The notes beneath the pieces are model-generated. The model ran no database searches. It was given only the letters and a program-made list of their open reading frames with translations, and had not been told where the DNA came from. Both the position numbers and the translations under genes were made by a program. This document shows, in pieces, positions 1 to 8,187 of a stretch of DNA of 29,639 nt (its first letter is position 1; each line of letters begins with the position of its first letter). The stretch comes from JBPBPI01 sp050954885 (GTDB lineage Bacteria > Pseudomonadota > Alphaproteobacteria > Caedimonadales > Caedimonadaceae), in NCBI GenBank assembly GCA_050954885.1, contig JBPBPI010000155.1:1-29639 (forward strand), read 5' to 3'.

Positions 1-1
1 A

Positions 2-97
2 AGACTCAGAAAGGACAGAGCCACCCCTTTAAACTTCTTACACAACCTAGATCATAATCTTGCCATTATGTAAAAACATAAACTCATTCAGCTATAA
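2..97 (+). mobile_element. Decayed 3' end of an insertion-sequence transposase
   Basis: Read in the frame starting at base 2, this stretch gives a tail containing LNFLHNLDHNL, an in-frame TAA at 71-73, then KHKLIQL and a TAA at 95-97. The same tail pattern (LNFL..LDHNL....KH.LIQL, stop) is found on the minus strand at the right edge (29542-29639). Bases 50-96 align without gaps to the reverse complement of 29543-29589, with about eight mismatches in 47. The internal stop marks this copy as decayed. It converges on the end of rodA. The transposase family cannot be named from so short a tail. Confidence 0.6.
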
Positions 98-140
98 TTG
101 TTATATTTATGTAAAGAAGTTTTCGATATCAAAAGTTTAA

Positions 141-1268
141 TCAAATAAAAAATCCGGACCGCCCGATACGATCTTCACGATGGATGGATATGGACATCAA
201 AAGGCCCATGCTTAACATAACTGTCAGTAGTGCGGTACCACCATAAGACATGAGGGGCAAGGGAATACCTACAGCTGGCACAAGTCCCATCACCATACCC
301 ATGTTGATGAAAATATAAAGAAACAGCAGTGTCGTCAGACCCAAACCCAAATAACGGCCATAGGCACTGCGACTGAGGAGTGCCATGCGATAGCCATAAA
401 TGATGAGCGATAAATAAAGCAAAAGCAGCGTCAGTCCACCTATGACGCCAAATTCTTCAATAAAAGTTGCAAAAATAAAATCTGTTTGTTTCTCCGGCAA
501 AAATTTTAAATGACTTTGACTGCCCAATTGAAATCCTTTACCCCACAGACCGCCTGATCCCAAGGCGATAATGGATTGTAAAATATTATAACTGGTGCCC
601 AAGGGATCTCGCTCAGGATCTAAAAAGTTTAAAACCCGTTCCTTTTGGTAATCGTACATAAAATGCCAAAATACAGGAATGGCACTTAAGACGAGTCCTC
701 CCATGACAGCGACCTTCCAAAGTCGAATACCGGCCACAAAGAAAATAGCAGATCCCGCCAAAATCAGAAGCATGGCTGTCCCCAAATCGGGCTGGCGTAA
801 AACCAGTAAGGCCGGAATTAAGATTAAAATTGAGGGAATCACAAGGTTTTTAAGTTTTCGGATTTCTTCCAATGTACATTCGTGAAAGTAACGCGCCAAA
901 GCCATGAGCAGAGTGATCTTCATCAATTCTGAGGGTTGAATATTGATGACATACAAATCAATCCATCGTTGGGCGCCCATACCAATGCGGCCGGTAATTT
1001 CAACCGCCACCAACATAAGTAAGGAAAGTAAATAAAGGACATAAGAATAACGCATCCAAGTTTTCAAATCGATCATCGCCACTCCAGATAAAATGACAAT
1101 ACCAACACCGAAACGAATGATCTGTTTACCTGCCCAGGGCGAGAAATCACCCCCTGCTGCCGAATATAAAACAACAAATCCAATGCTGGCGATGATGGCC
1201 AAAACCAGCACAATGACCAAATTAATTTGTTTTAATTTTTGAAAAAAATTGGGGGACAGAGAGATCAT
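141..1268 (-). CDS. rodA: RodA, SEDS-family peptidoglycan glycosyltransferase of the elongasome
   Basis: RodA polymerises lipid II glycan strands during side-wall growth and works with PBP2 in the inner membrane. The 375-residue product has about ten hydrophobic segments and SEDS-family hallmarks: QPSELMK, RQPDLGTAM, a long loop with ERVLNFLDPERDPLGTSYN, LPEKQTDFIFA (its Asp corresponds to the catalytic Asp region of the family) and the C-terminal PAVGIPLPLMSYGG. Length is normal. It is the last gene of the mre-mrd cluster. Its ATG overlaps the TGA of the upstream TPR gene as ATGA (1265-1268), so the two are probably translationally coupled. RodA is preferred over FtsW because of the mrdA/mreBCD neighbours. 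Confidence 0.95.
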   Translation of the reverse strand: MISLSPNFFQKLKQINLVIVLVLAIIASIGFVVLYSAAGGDFSPWAGKQIIRFGVGIVILSGVAMIDLKTWMRYSYVLYLLSLLMLVAVEITGRIGMGAQRWIDLYVINIQPSELMKITLLMALARYFHECTLEEIRKLKNLVIPSILILIPALLVLRQPDLGTAMLLILAGSAIFFVAGIRLWKVAVMGGLVLSAIPVFWHFMYDYQKERVLNFLDPERDPLGTSYNILQSIIALGSGGLWGKGFQLGSQSHLKFLPEKQTDFIFATFIEEFGVIGGLTLLLLYLSLIIYGYRMALLSRSAYGRYLGLGLTTLLFLYIFINMGMVMGLVPAVGIPLPLMSYGGTALLTVMLSMGLLMSISIHREDRIGRSGFFI

Positions 1269-2653
1269 TGGTAACTTTTTAATTTTGATTGTAATCGAAG
1301 GATATGAGGCGAATCTTCAGGCAATGATTGTTTTGCTTGAGTCAAAGCTTGGGTTAGATATGTATAACTGGTCAATTTATTATTTTGATCAAAAGTATTT
1401 GTCTGTGTTCGATGGCTGATATCTACCAAAGTTTCTAAGCATAAATAAAAATCAAAGCATTGGTTTTCTGAAAATTTAATTGCAGCAAGATTTACATAAC
1501 AATAGGCTTCGATAAAATCATTTTGTGAAAGTTTAATTTGACCCATCTGATGCATTATCCGACCAACTTCAACATGATGTTCGCCATAGTGGCGACAAGA
1601 CAATGTCAAAATTTGCTGAAGTTTTTGTTCAGCCTGAGCATAATCTTTCAAATCTTTATCCAGTAAAGCACTGAAGAGTAAAAATCGACCTATTTTAATA
1701 TTATTTTTTGAATAATATTTTTCGGAAATTCTTTCACTTTTTACCATATATTCTTTTGCTTTTTCATATTTTTCAAGCAGACGATAAACATCTGCCAGTT
1801 GTGCATAAGCGTATCCTGTATCGATATGATCCGCGGATAAAAGACTTTTGTTAACCGCCAAATCTTTTTTTAAACATTCTTTGGCTTCCACATAATTGCC
1901 AACACCTTTATGATAAAGCGCTAGATAAAACAAATTTAAAGAGTATTTTTGATCCAAATGTTGCGTGTAAATTTCCCCGCTTCTATCAAGGTGTTTTTTG
2001 GCTTCCACATAATTTCCTAAATTTATATAAGCATTGGCCAAATAATTCAAACCTCGTTCGATACGTGCATAATTATCAGGCAAATATTCTTCATATAACT
2101 TTAAACTTTCGGCAAAAGAATTTTGAGTTTTCTCTAAATATCCAGCACCTCGATAAGCAATGCCTAAATATCCCCAAGTTTCAGCGCGACGCGCATAATT
2201 TTGTGATTGACAAGTATCATAAATAATAAAGGATTGCTGAATAAGTCCAATTGCTTTTTTATAATCTCCTAATTCTCCCACAATACTGCCCAAGTAGGTT
2301 TGAATTTGGGCAATCTCTTCATAGTTATTTGGATGACGTTCCTGCAGGCCTTCTAGACTTTGTTCTAAATATTTTTGTGCTGAGATGTATTTTCCTTGAT
2401 AATAATGAATCAAACCCAATTGACCAGTTAAAAAATCAATTTCATTAGTAGAAGAGGGCGTATTGTTTTTTAAAAAACTTTCTATAACTGGTTCAATTTC
2501 ATTCATCCTGATTACAGATTCATCTTCAATAATTTTGCTTGCTTTTACTTTTAAAAACATCAACTTTTGATCAGGTTCAACTTCTTTTAAAGACGCTAAA
2601 GCTTGGGAATTTATGAGAAAGATTGAAAGTAAAATGAGAGAAAAAAATTTCAT
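1265..2653 (-). CDS. Exported TPR-repeat protein inserted in the rod operon
   Basis: The function is not recognised. The 462-residue product starts with a clear signal peptide (hydrophobic residues about 4-16, likely cleavage after ALA at residue 20). It then carries a nearly continuous array of about 42-residue tetratricopeptide repeats of the kinesin-light-chain-like type, with pairs such as YLGSIVGELGDYKKAIGL, YLANAYINLGNYVEAKKHL and QLADVYRLLEKYEKAKEYM. It is therefore predicted to be a periplasmic or secreted helical scaffold. The start has a good Shine-Dalgarno (AGGTGG). It lies between mrdA (59 bases) and rodA (ATGA overlap), so it is likely cotranscribed with both. TPR proteins bind other proteins; a role with the elongasome is inferred from position only. 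Confidence 0.85.
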   Translation of the reverse strand: MKFFSLILLSIFLINSQALASLKEVEPDQKLMFLKVKASKIIEDESVIRMNEIEPVIESFLKNNTPSSTNEIDFLTGQLGLIHYYQGKYISAQKYLEQSLEGLQERHPNNYEEIAQIQTYLGSIVGELGDYKKAIGLIQQSFIIYDTCQSQNYARRAETWGYLGIAYRGAGYLEKTQNSFAESLKLYEEYLPDNYARIERGLNYLANAYINLGNYVEAKKHLDRSGEIYTQHLDQKYSLNLFYLALYHKGVGNYVEAKECLKKDLAVNKSLLSADHIDTGYAYAQLADVYRLLEKYEKAKEYMVKSERISEKYYSKNNIKIGRFLLFSALLDKDLKDYAQAEQKLQQILTLSCRHYGEHHVEVGRIMHQMGQIKLSQNDFIEAYCYVNLAAIKFSENQCFDFYLCLETLVDISHRTQTNTFDQNNKLTSYTYLTQALTQAKQSLPEDSPHILRLQSKLKSYQ

Positions 2654-2712
2654 TGAACCACCTGTTTTTTTATGATGATTTAAAAACTAACATCATCTGT
2701 AAGTGAACTCAA

Positions 2713-4533
2713 TCATATGTTTTTATATATCAGCTGGGCTTCCATAAGAATATCACGAGCAAGAGGGGCGGCCACGCGTCCGCCACCACCACCATGCTCA
2801 ACCAACACGCACACAGCATATTTGGGATCAAGAATGGGGCCATAGCCCGCAAAAATACTGTGATCTCTTTGTCGCCATTCTAATTCATCGTTGTGTAAAA
2901 CCCGCGTACTGCGCTCGTGTTTAGAAATACGCCTGACTTGACTAGTGGCTGTTTTACCGGCAAAAGCTTTGGCCGGATCTTCAATGCGTGAGGCATAGGC
3001 CGTGCCATAGGGATGATTAACGGTTCCTTCCATGCCTTTTCTAAGAACGTCAAGATTCAATGGATTAAAAGAATAAGGTTGTTGACTTAATAAATTTGGA
3101 TTTTCGATCCGCAATAAGGTTGGTTGAAGACGTTTGCCACTGACCAGACGCGCCACCAGCAACGCCATTTGTAAAGGAGTTGCCAGCATAGAACCTTGTC
3201 CAATACTCGAGATGATTGTGTCCCCTATGGTCCAAGGTTGGTTCAGACGTTCTTTTTTCCAAGCTCGGGTTGGAATCAAACCACTTTTCTCCCCTGGAAG
3301 TTCAATCCCTGTTTCTTGACCCAATCCTAAATCCAAAGCCACCTCTGCTAAACGGTCGATGCCGATCATTCGTGATAATTCATAAAAATAAACATCGCAT
3401 GACATTTGCAGGGCTTGAAGCATGTCAATGCTCCCATGGCCCGACCTGTGAACACAATGAAAGCGATGATTGCTAATTTCAATGTACCCTCGACACGTGA
3501 TGCGATGAGAGGGTGATATTTTATTATATTCTAAAGCCGCCAGTGCATCGACCAATTTAAAAATAGATCCCGGTGGATAGGTTCCTTGAACGGCTTTATT
3601 ATTCAGGGGCGTATAAAGATTGCTATTCAACTCTTCCCAATCTTTATGACCGATGCCGCCCACAAAAAGATTGATGTCAAAGCTGGGGACTGAGACACAC
3701 GATAGCACTTCGCCCGTCTTGATGTTGATCACAACAGCCGCACCGCTTTTAACCGAAGATAACTTGTCAAACACTGCCTTTTGTAAGGTCGTGTCCAAAC
3801 TTAAAAAAAGAGGTTGACCAGATCTGCTGTTAATTTTGCTCAGGTCACGGACCACATGACGATGGGCATTGACTTCGATTTCGCGGTATCCAACGTGTCC
3901 TTTCAGTTGCTTTTCAAACTTTTTTTCAAGACCTGTTTTACCCACCCGATAATCGCCCATGGCACTCAATTCTTCCGGGACCTGATCTTTCTCAGAAGGC
4001 GTCTGAACATAGCCAATGAGGTGAGCGAATTCAAAAGGTTGAGGATAATGGCGTCTGTATCCCAATTCAATGTCGATACCCTCAAGTTCAGGACGGTGAA
4101 CTTCCAAAGCGCAAACTTGAGACCACGTCAGGGGAAAACGTGTGATATAAGGTTTGAATTTAGGTTGTTGCTTCAAAATTGTCTGAAATTCTTTGGGATC
4201 TTGATGTGTCAAACGTCCAATTAAATTAAGGATATGATCGTTATCCTGAATTTCATTGGGAATCATTGTTAGGTGATGATTAATGATACTATCGGCCAGA
4301 ACATGACCGTTACGATCTAAGATTGTGCCACGCTTAGGAAGGATAATGATGAGTTTAATACGGTTGCCGTCAGCCAAATTTCGATAATGGGATGATTTAA
4401 TTAAACCCAAATAACCTAAACGCCCCACAAGGACTGCACTCAACATGACTTTGGCGCCACTTAACATCAGTGCACGTCGGGTAAAAAGAATACGGCCGTC
4501 GATGGGTGTTGAAAGTCTCTTTTTTTTAAACAT
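2713..4533 (-). CDS. mrdA: PBP2 (MrdA), elongation-specific transpeptidase
   Basis: This class B penicillin-binding protein cross-links peptidoglycan during elongation and pairs with RodA. The 606 residues show a short cytoplasmic tail and a membrane anchor (about 22-45), then the PBP dimerisation domain (GTILDRNGHVLADS at 69-82 and RVGKTGLEKKFEKQLKG at 196-212). The transpeptidase domain follows, with SIFK (Ser323 nucleophile), SCD (378-380) and the third motif at 527-530. That third motif reads KTAT where the family normally has KTGT. The GQGSMLATPLQMA and EHGGGGGRVAAP segments are typical of alphaproteobacterial PBP2. Its ATG directly abuts the mreD stop codon, so it is in one operon with mreBCD. 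Confidence 0.95.
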   Translation of the reverse strand: MFKKKRLSTPIDGRILFTRRALMLSGAKVMLSAVLVGRLGYLGLIKSSHYRNLADGNRIKLIIILPKRGTILDRNGHVLADSIINHHLTMIPNEIQDNDHILNLIGRLTHQDPKEFQTILKQQPKFKPYITRFPLTWSQVCALEVHRPELEGIDIELGYRRHYPQPFEFAHLIGYVQTPSEKDQVPEELSAMGDYRVGKTGLEKKFEKQLKGHVGYREIEVNAHRHVVRDLSKINSRSGQPLFLSLDTTLQKAVFDKLSSVKSGAAVVINIKTGEVLSCVSVPSFDINLFVGGIGHKDWEELNSNLYTPLNNKAVQGTYPPGSIFKLVDALAALEYNKISPSHRITCRGYIEISNHRFHCVHRSGHGSIDMLQALQMSCDVYFYELSRMIGIDRLAEVALDLGLGQETGIELPGEKSGLIPTRAWKKERLNQPWTIGDTIISSIGQGSMLATPLQMALLVARLVSGKRLQPTLLRIENPNLLSQQPYSFNPLNLDVLRKGMEGTVNHPYGTAYASRIEDPAKAFAGKTATSQVRRISKHERSTRVLHNDELEWRQRDHSIFAGYGPILDPKYAVCVLVEHGGGGGRVAAPLARDILMEAQLIYKNI

Positions 4534-5031
4534 TTAACGAAATTTTTGATAGGTATTGAAACACAAAGCCGCAATGGTAGGATAGCTAAAAATTGTGAGT
4601 ATCGCTTCAAATATAAATTTTTCGGTATACAAAGGCCTGAGAAGAGCAAAGACATTAAAGCTCATTTTGAAAGAACTGGTCACTAGAACAATAAATCCAA
4701 AGATGAGCCAACTTAAAATAAATGGTTTCTTTGCCAAATATTGATGATAGCTTAAAGATGACATAAAAAGGGCAACACTTGCCAAAGCAAGAGTTCCCAT
4801 GGGAAGCCCTAAATGTGTATCTTGTAAAAGTCCCATGATAAACATTAATGCGATAGAAACTTTTTCAGGCGCATAAACAGCCCAAAAATAAAGAACACAT
4901 AGAGTAAAATCAGGCATAAAAAATTGGAAAGAAAAAGGGATAAAAAAGGGAATTAGTCCAAACAAAAAAATTATGATGTTGGGAATAAATTTATCAAAAG
5001 ACTTTAACAAAGATAAATTAAGTCTATTCAT
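4534..5031 (-). CDS. mreD: MreD, rod-shape-determining membrane protein
   Basis: MreD is a small polytopic inner-membrane component of the Mre elongasome. The product is about 165 residues from the ATG at 5031. An upstream in-frame TTG at 5046 would add five residues, but the ATG is preferred. It overlaps the mreC stop by 8 bases, a normal coupling arrangement. Sequence conservation is low, as usual for MreD, but the hydrophobic segments and the motif around LMFIMGLLQDTHLGLPMGTLAL fit the family, which has a conserved G(L)xxD near the middle. Position between mreC and mrdA makes the call secure. Confidence 0.9.
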   Translation of the reverse strand: MNRLNLSLLKSFDKFIPNIIIFLFGLIPFFIPFSFQFFMPDFTLCVLYFWAVYAPEKVSIALMFIMGLLQDTHLGLPMGTLALASVALFMSSLSYHQYLAKKPFILSWLIFGFIVLVTSSFKMSFNVFALLRPLYTEKFIFEAILTIFSYPTIAALCFNTYQKFR

Positions 5032-5941
5032 CCAAAGGGATTCCAACAGGTTTTAAAACTTGAACATACTCTAGTTGTGATAAATCTTGCAAGGGTTCAA
5101 CAAATATCTCCTCATCTTTGACACGGGTAACGCGTCCGATAATAAATCCCGGTGGGAAAATGCCGCCTTGTCCGGATGAAAAAACATATTCTCCTTTTTC
5201 AATTTGAACATCCGTATTGGATTCTTGATGCTTAGACTCAGCTTTATCCAAAGAAGGATTTTTATGAGAGGTGTGAAACGACTTTTCAGAGACTTTGATT
5301 TTCATCACAGAAGATGTCCCACCTGAAAGAATGCCTTGAATACCTGATTTTTCCAAAATAACAGGAATATGAGATTGCGGATCAGTGATCAATAGAACAC
5401 GGCTGGCATAATTTCCTCTTTCAATGACACGACCCAGAATTAATTGATTTGATAAAACAGCACTTTTCAATTCAATACTGGCTTTCTTGCCACCGTTGAT
5501 AAAAATATTTTTTTGATAAGGAGAATTCGATTCACCGATCACGCGCACCGTAACAAAGGTTGGATTTTCTTCAGGAATAATTTTAAGTCGCTGCCTAAGG
5601 CGATGATTTTCAGAAGCCAGTGCCAAAGTTTGATAATAACGTGTGCGTAGGACAATATTTTCATCCCGCAGTTTTTGATTTTGACGATGGATATAAAAAT
5701 GAGACGTAACAGTATCTACACTGTTTTCAAAAAATTTTGTGGGAATGCGACATATTTTATTAATGTAAGCACTGCCATCAATCAGAAAAGATTGTAAAGG
5801 TTGATGAAAAGATGAATGTGTGTAAATAACAGACAATAAAAGCAAAGAGCCTATGATGAAAGAAATATATCTTACCTTAAAAAGAAAATGACCTTTGGCA
5901 TAAGGTTTCTTCAAATTTAAAAGCATAAGCCAAGGTTTCAT
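5024..5941 (-). CDS. mreC: MreC, periplasmic elongasome scaffold
   Basis: MreC links the MreB filament to the periplasmic enzymes and activates PBP2-RodA. The 305-residue product has one N-terminal membrane anchor (about 25-45), then a coiled-coil stretch (RQNQKLRDENIVLRTRYYQ ... SENHRLRQRL). The beta-barrel domains follow, with NSPYQKNIFINGGKKASIE, VLSNQLILGRVIERG, SRVLLITDPQSHIPV and FSSGQGGIFPPGFIIGRV. A Ser/Lys/His-rich insert of about 25 residues interrupts the second barrel. The ATG at 5941 lies 105 bases after mreB. A TTGACA box (minus strand, just downstream of the AGGAG at 6009-6013) could give an extra promoter here, but no good -10 was found. Confidence 0.93.
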   Translation of the reverse strand: MKPWLMLLNLKKPYAKGHFLFKVRYISFIIGSLLLLSVIYTHSSFHQPLQSFLIDGSAYINKICRIPTKFFENSVDTVTSHFYIHRQNQKLRDENIVLRTRYYQTLALASENHRLRQRLKIIPEENPTFVTVRVIGESNSPYQKNIFINGGKKASIELKSAVLSNQLILGRVIERGNYASRVLLITDPQSHIPVILEKSGIQGILSGGTSSVMKIKVSEKSFHTSHKNPSLDKAESKHQESNTDVQIEKGEYVFSSGQGGIFPPGFIIGRVTRVKDEEIFVEPLQDLSQLEYVQVLKPVGIPLDE

Positions 5942-6046
5942 GGCAGATTTTAACTCACGCGCTGAACATAGAACAAAGAGAAAATTAATAAGTTGGTGAT
6001 GTCAAATTCTCCTAAACTTATGGAAAAATAAATTTTAAAAATTTAT

Positions 6047-7078
6047 TTAATAAACATCGCTTAAAACTTTTTTCATGGTTCCAATATGTTCTAAAGCCAT
6101 ACCTGTCCCCAGAGCCACGCACAACAAAGGTTCATCTGCCACAGAAACAGGCAGACCTGTTGCTTCGCGAAGAACAATATCAAGATTGGACAGCAACGCA
6201 CCGCCACCTGTCAAAACAATGCCTTTGTCTACAATGTCAGAGGAAAGTTGAGGAGCCAGATTTTCAAGCACGATTTTAACAGCTTCAACAATACCGGCTA
6301 CTGGTTCTGCAAGGCTTTCAGACACTTGACGCTCGTCAATGATAATTTCTTTGGGGATACCATTAATGAGATCGCGACCTTTAACGCTGATGGTGCGGCC
6401 ACAATCATGTTCTGGTGATTTAGCAGAACCAATTTCTTTTTTAATTTTTTCAGCAGAACTTTCGCCGATCAAAAGGTTATGATTGCGACGAATATAGTTA
6501 ATGATGGCCTCATCCATGTTATCACCACCGATGCTGACGGATCTGGCGTAGACGATACCGCCCAAAGATAGCACCGCAACTTCTGTGGTACCACCACCAA
6601 TATCAACAACCATCGATCCAATAGGTTCAGTTACTGGAAGACCGGCACCGATGGCGGCTGCCATAGGTTCTTCAATTAAAAGAACACGACTTGCCCCTGC
6701 TTTTTCAGCAGCTTCTTGAATAGCACGTCTTTCAACAGCCGTAGCCCCTGAGGGAACACAAATAATAATTGTGGGACGGGCAAAGCTTCGACGATTGTGT
6801 ACTTTACGAATAAAATATTTGATCATTTCTTCAGTGACTTCAAAATCCGCAATCACACCTTTGCGCAAAGGGCGAATGGCTTGAATGTTGCCCGGGGTCC
6901 GTCCTACCATCTCTTTGGCTTCATGGCCCACGGCCAAAACCTGATTTTTGCCCGCACGTGCCACGACCGAAGGTTCATTCAAGACAATGCCTTGGCCTTT
7001 AACATAGACAAGTGTATTGGCAGTCCCCAAATCAATGGCCATATCGGAAGACATCATTTCAAGAAATTTTCTGAACAT
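6047..7078 (-). CDS. mreB: MreB, actin-like rod-shape protein
   Basis: MreB is a bacterial actin that polymerises on the inner face of the membrane and directs elongation. The 343-residue product has the standard length and all nucleotide-binding motifs: the phosphate-1 segment IDLGTANTLVYVKGQGIVLNEPSVVA near the start, VEEPMAAAIGAGLP-type segment (read here as LIEEPMAAAIGAGLP), phosphate-2 DIGGGTTEVAVLSLGG, and the adenosine motif GIVLTGGGALL. It heads the mreB-mreC-mreD-mrdA-TPR-rodA series. A weak, AT-only palindrome (6026-6048) overlaps the stop codon and might act as a partial attenuator, but it lacks GC pairs. Confidence 0.97.
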   Translation of the reverse strand: MFRKFLEMMSSDMAIDLGTANTLVYVKGQGIVLNEPSVVARAGKNQVLAVGHEAKEMVGRTPGNIQAIRPLRKGVIADFEVTEEMIKYFIRKVHNRRSFARPTIIICVPSGATAVERRAIQEAAEKAGASRVLLIEEPMAAAIGAGLPVTEPIGSMVVDIGGGTTEVAVLSLGGIVYARSVSIGGDNMDEAIINYIRRNHNLLIGESSAEKIKKEIGSAKSPEHDCGRTISVKGRDLINGIPKEIIIDERQVSESLAEPVAGIVEAVKIVLENLAPQLSSDIVDKGIVLTGGGALLSNLDIVLREATGLPVSVADEPLLCVALGTGMALEHIGTMKKVLSDVY

Positions 7079-7160
7079 TAATTTACTCGCAAGTATTTGA
7101 CATTGAATTCTATTTAAAAAAAATTAATTAGCATAATAGATTAGAATAATAATCTAAAAT

Positions 7161-8111
7161 CTAATGATTAACTTCTTTTAACACTGATTTTCCATAACGC
7201 AAAGCATCTTCGCTATAAAAATCGTCAATTTTGTGACAAGAAGTTAATTGATGCCGAAACCAGGTCTGCTGGCGTTTAATATAGTGGTGGGTTGACTTTT
7301 TAGCGGTTGCGATTGCTTCTTCCAAAGTGTACTGATCTTTGCCGTTTAAATAATCGGCTAGAGGCCGGGCACCCAAGGTTTTGTAGATGGGTGCGTCTTC
7401 CGGTATATCTTGACCGATTAAATGCTGGACTTCCTCTAAAACACCTTGGGCCATCATATGATCAAATCTTTGATCTGCTTTTTCAATTAAAAGAGATTTC
7501 AGGGGATTTAAACAAAATGTTATAAAACGGTAATGTTCGGTCTTACAATTTTTGGGCTGATCTTGCCAATAGGAAAGCGGTTTGCCGGATCCGTGATAAA
7601 CTTCCCATGCCCGAATTAATCTTTGGGTATCACGGGGGCCAAGACGTTGGGCAATTTTAGGATCAATCTTTGTCAGTTCTTGAAAAAATTGATCGTATCC
7701 CAGTGTTTCAAGTCTTTCCAAGGCTTGATCGCGATAATTGCAAGGGATATGAGGGATTTCTACAAATCCTTCAATCAATCCTTTGATATAAAGGCCAGTA
7801 CCGCCCACAATAAAAGGTGTCTTGTCTTGCAACCCAGGTGTTTTTAAAAGATCAAGCACACGCTCAGACCAAAGAGCCGCATTCCATTGATCAAGAGGAC
7901 TTAAAACACCATAAAGATAATGATTAACTTTTTTGACATTATCAGGAGTAGGGGATGCACTTAAAAGAGGTAGATCGCGGTAAAGTTGAACGCTGTCGGC
8001 GTTTATAATAACGCCTTGATGCTGTAAAGCTAAGTCTAGGGCAAATTGAGATTTGCCGGACGCGGTGGGGCCTGTGACAATGACAATTGTTTTAAGGTAG
8101 TCTCTTGTCAT
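7161..8111 (-). CDS. miaA: MiaA, tRNA dimethylallyltransferase
   Basis: MiaA transfers a dimethylallyl group from DMAPP to the N6 of A37 in tRNAs that read UNN codons. Motifs seen are the P-loop GPTASGKS near the N terminus, NADSVQLYRDL (with the catalytic Asp), FIVGGTGLYIKGLIEG, LGPRDTQRLIRAWEVY, and the C-terminal YIKRQQTWFRHQ. An in-frame TTG at 8120 would add three residues; the ATG at 8111 is the more likely start (316 residues). It is divergent from the membrane protein gene at 8188. It sits upstream of mreB on the same strand, separated by about 80 bases with a weak hairpin and T-run (7137-7156 and beyond), so it may be a separate unit. Confidence 0.95.
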   Translation of the reverse strand: MTRDYLKTIVIVTGPTASGKSQFALDLALQHQGVIINADSVQLYRDLPLLSASPTPDNVKKVNHYLYGVLSPLDQWNAALWSERVLDLLKTPGLQDKTPFIVGGTGLYIKGLIEGFVEIPHIPCNYRDQALERLETLGYDQFFQELTKIDPKIAQRLGPRDTQRLIRAWEVYHGSGKPLSYWQDQPKNCKTEHYRFITFCLNPLKSLLIEKADQRFDHMMAQGVLEEVQHLIGQDIPEDAPIYKTLGARPLADYLNGKDQYTLEEAIATAKKSTHHYIKRQQTWFRHQLTSCHKIDDFYSEDALRYGKSVLKEVNH

Positions 8112-8153
8112 TTCTTTCAAATATCCCTATAATATAAAGCTTTATTATTGATA

Positions 8154-8162
8154 TGTTATAAT
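8154..8162 (+). promoter_or_regulatory. Extended -10 promoter for the 8188 gene
   Basis: TGTTATAAT is a perfect extended -10 element (TGn plus TATAAT). It ends 25 bases before the ATG at 8188, and a GAGG at 8172-8175 lies between them. No convincing -35 was seen, which is tolerable with an extended -10. The site lies in the short divergent gap between miaA and this gene. Confidence 0.4.
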
Positions 8163-8187
8163 TATTTTCTTGAGGTTTTCAAAGAGT

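Noticed and set aside
3814..4224. 136-codon plus-strand frame opposite mrdA
   Set aside because: It is antisense to certain PBP2 coding sequence and shows no motif.
6026..6048. Palindrome at the end of mreB as a terminator
   Set aside because: The stem is made only of A and T pairs and the operon clearly continues, so it was not called.
7137..7156. Inverted repeat after miaA as a terminator
   Set aside because: The stem is short and AT-only, with the T-run about 12 bases away; it is mentioned under miaA only.
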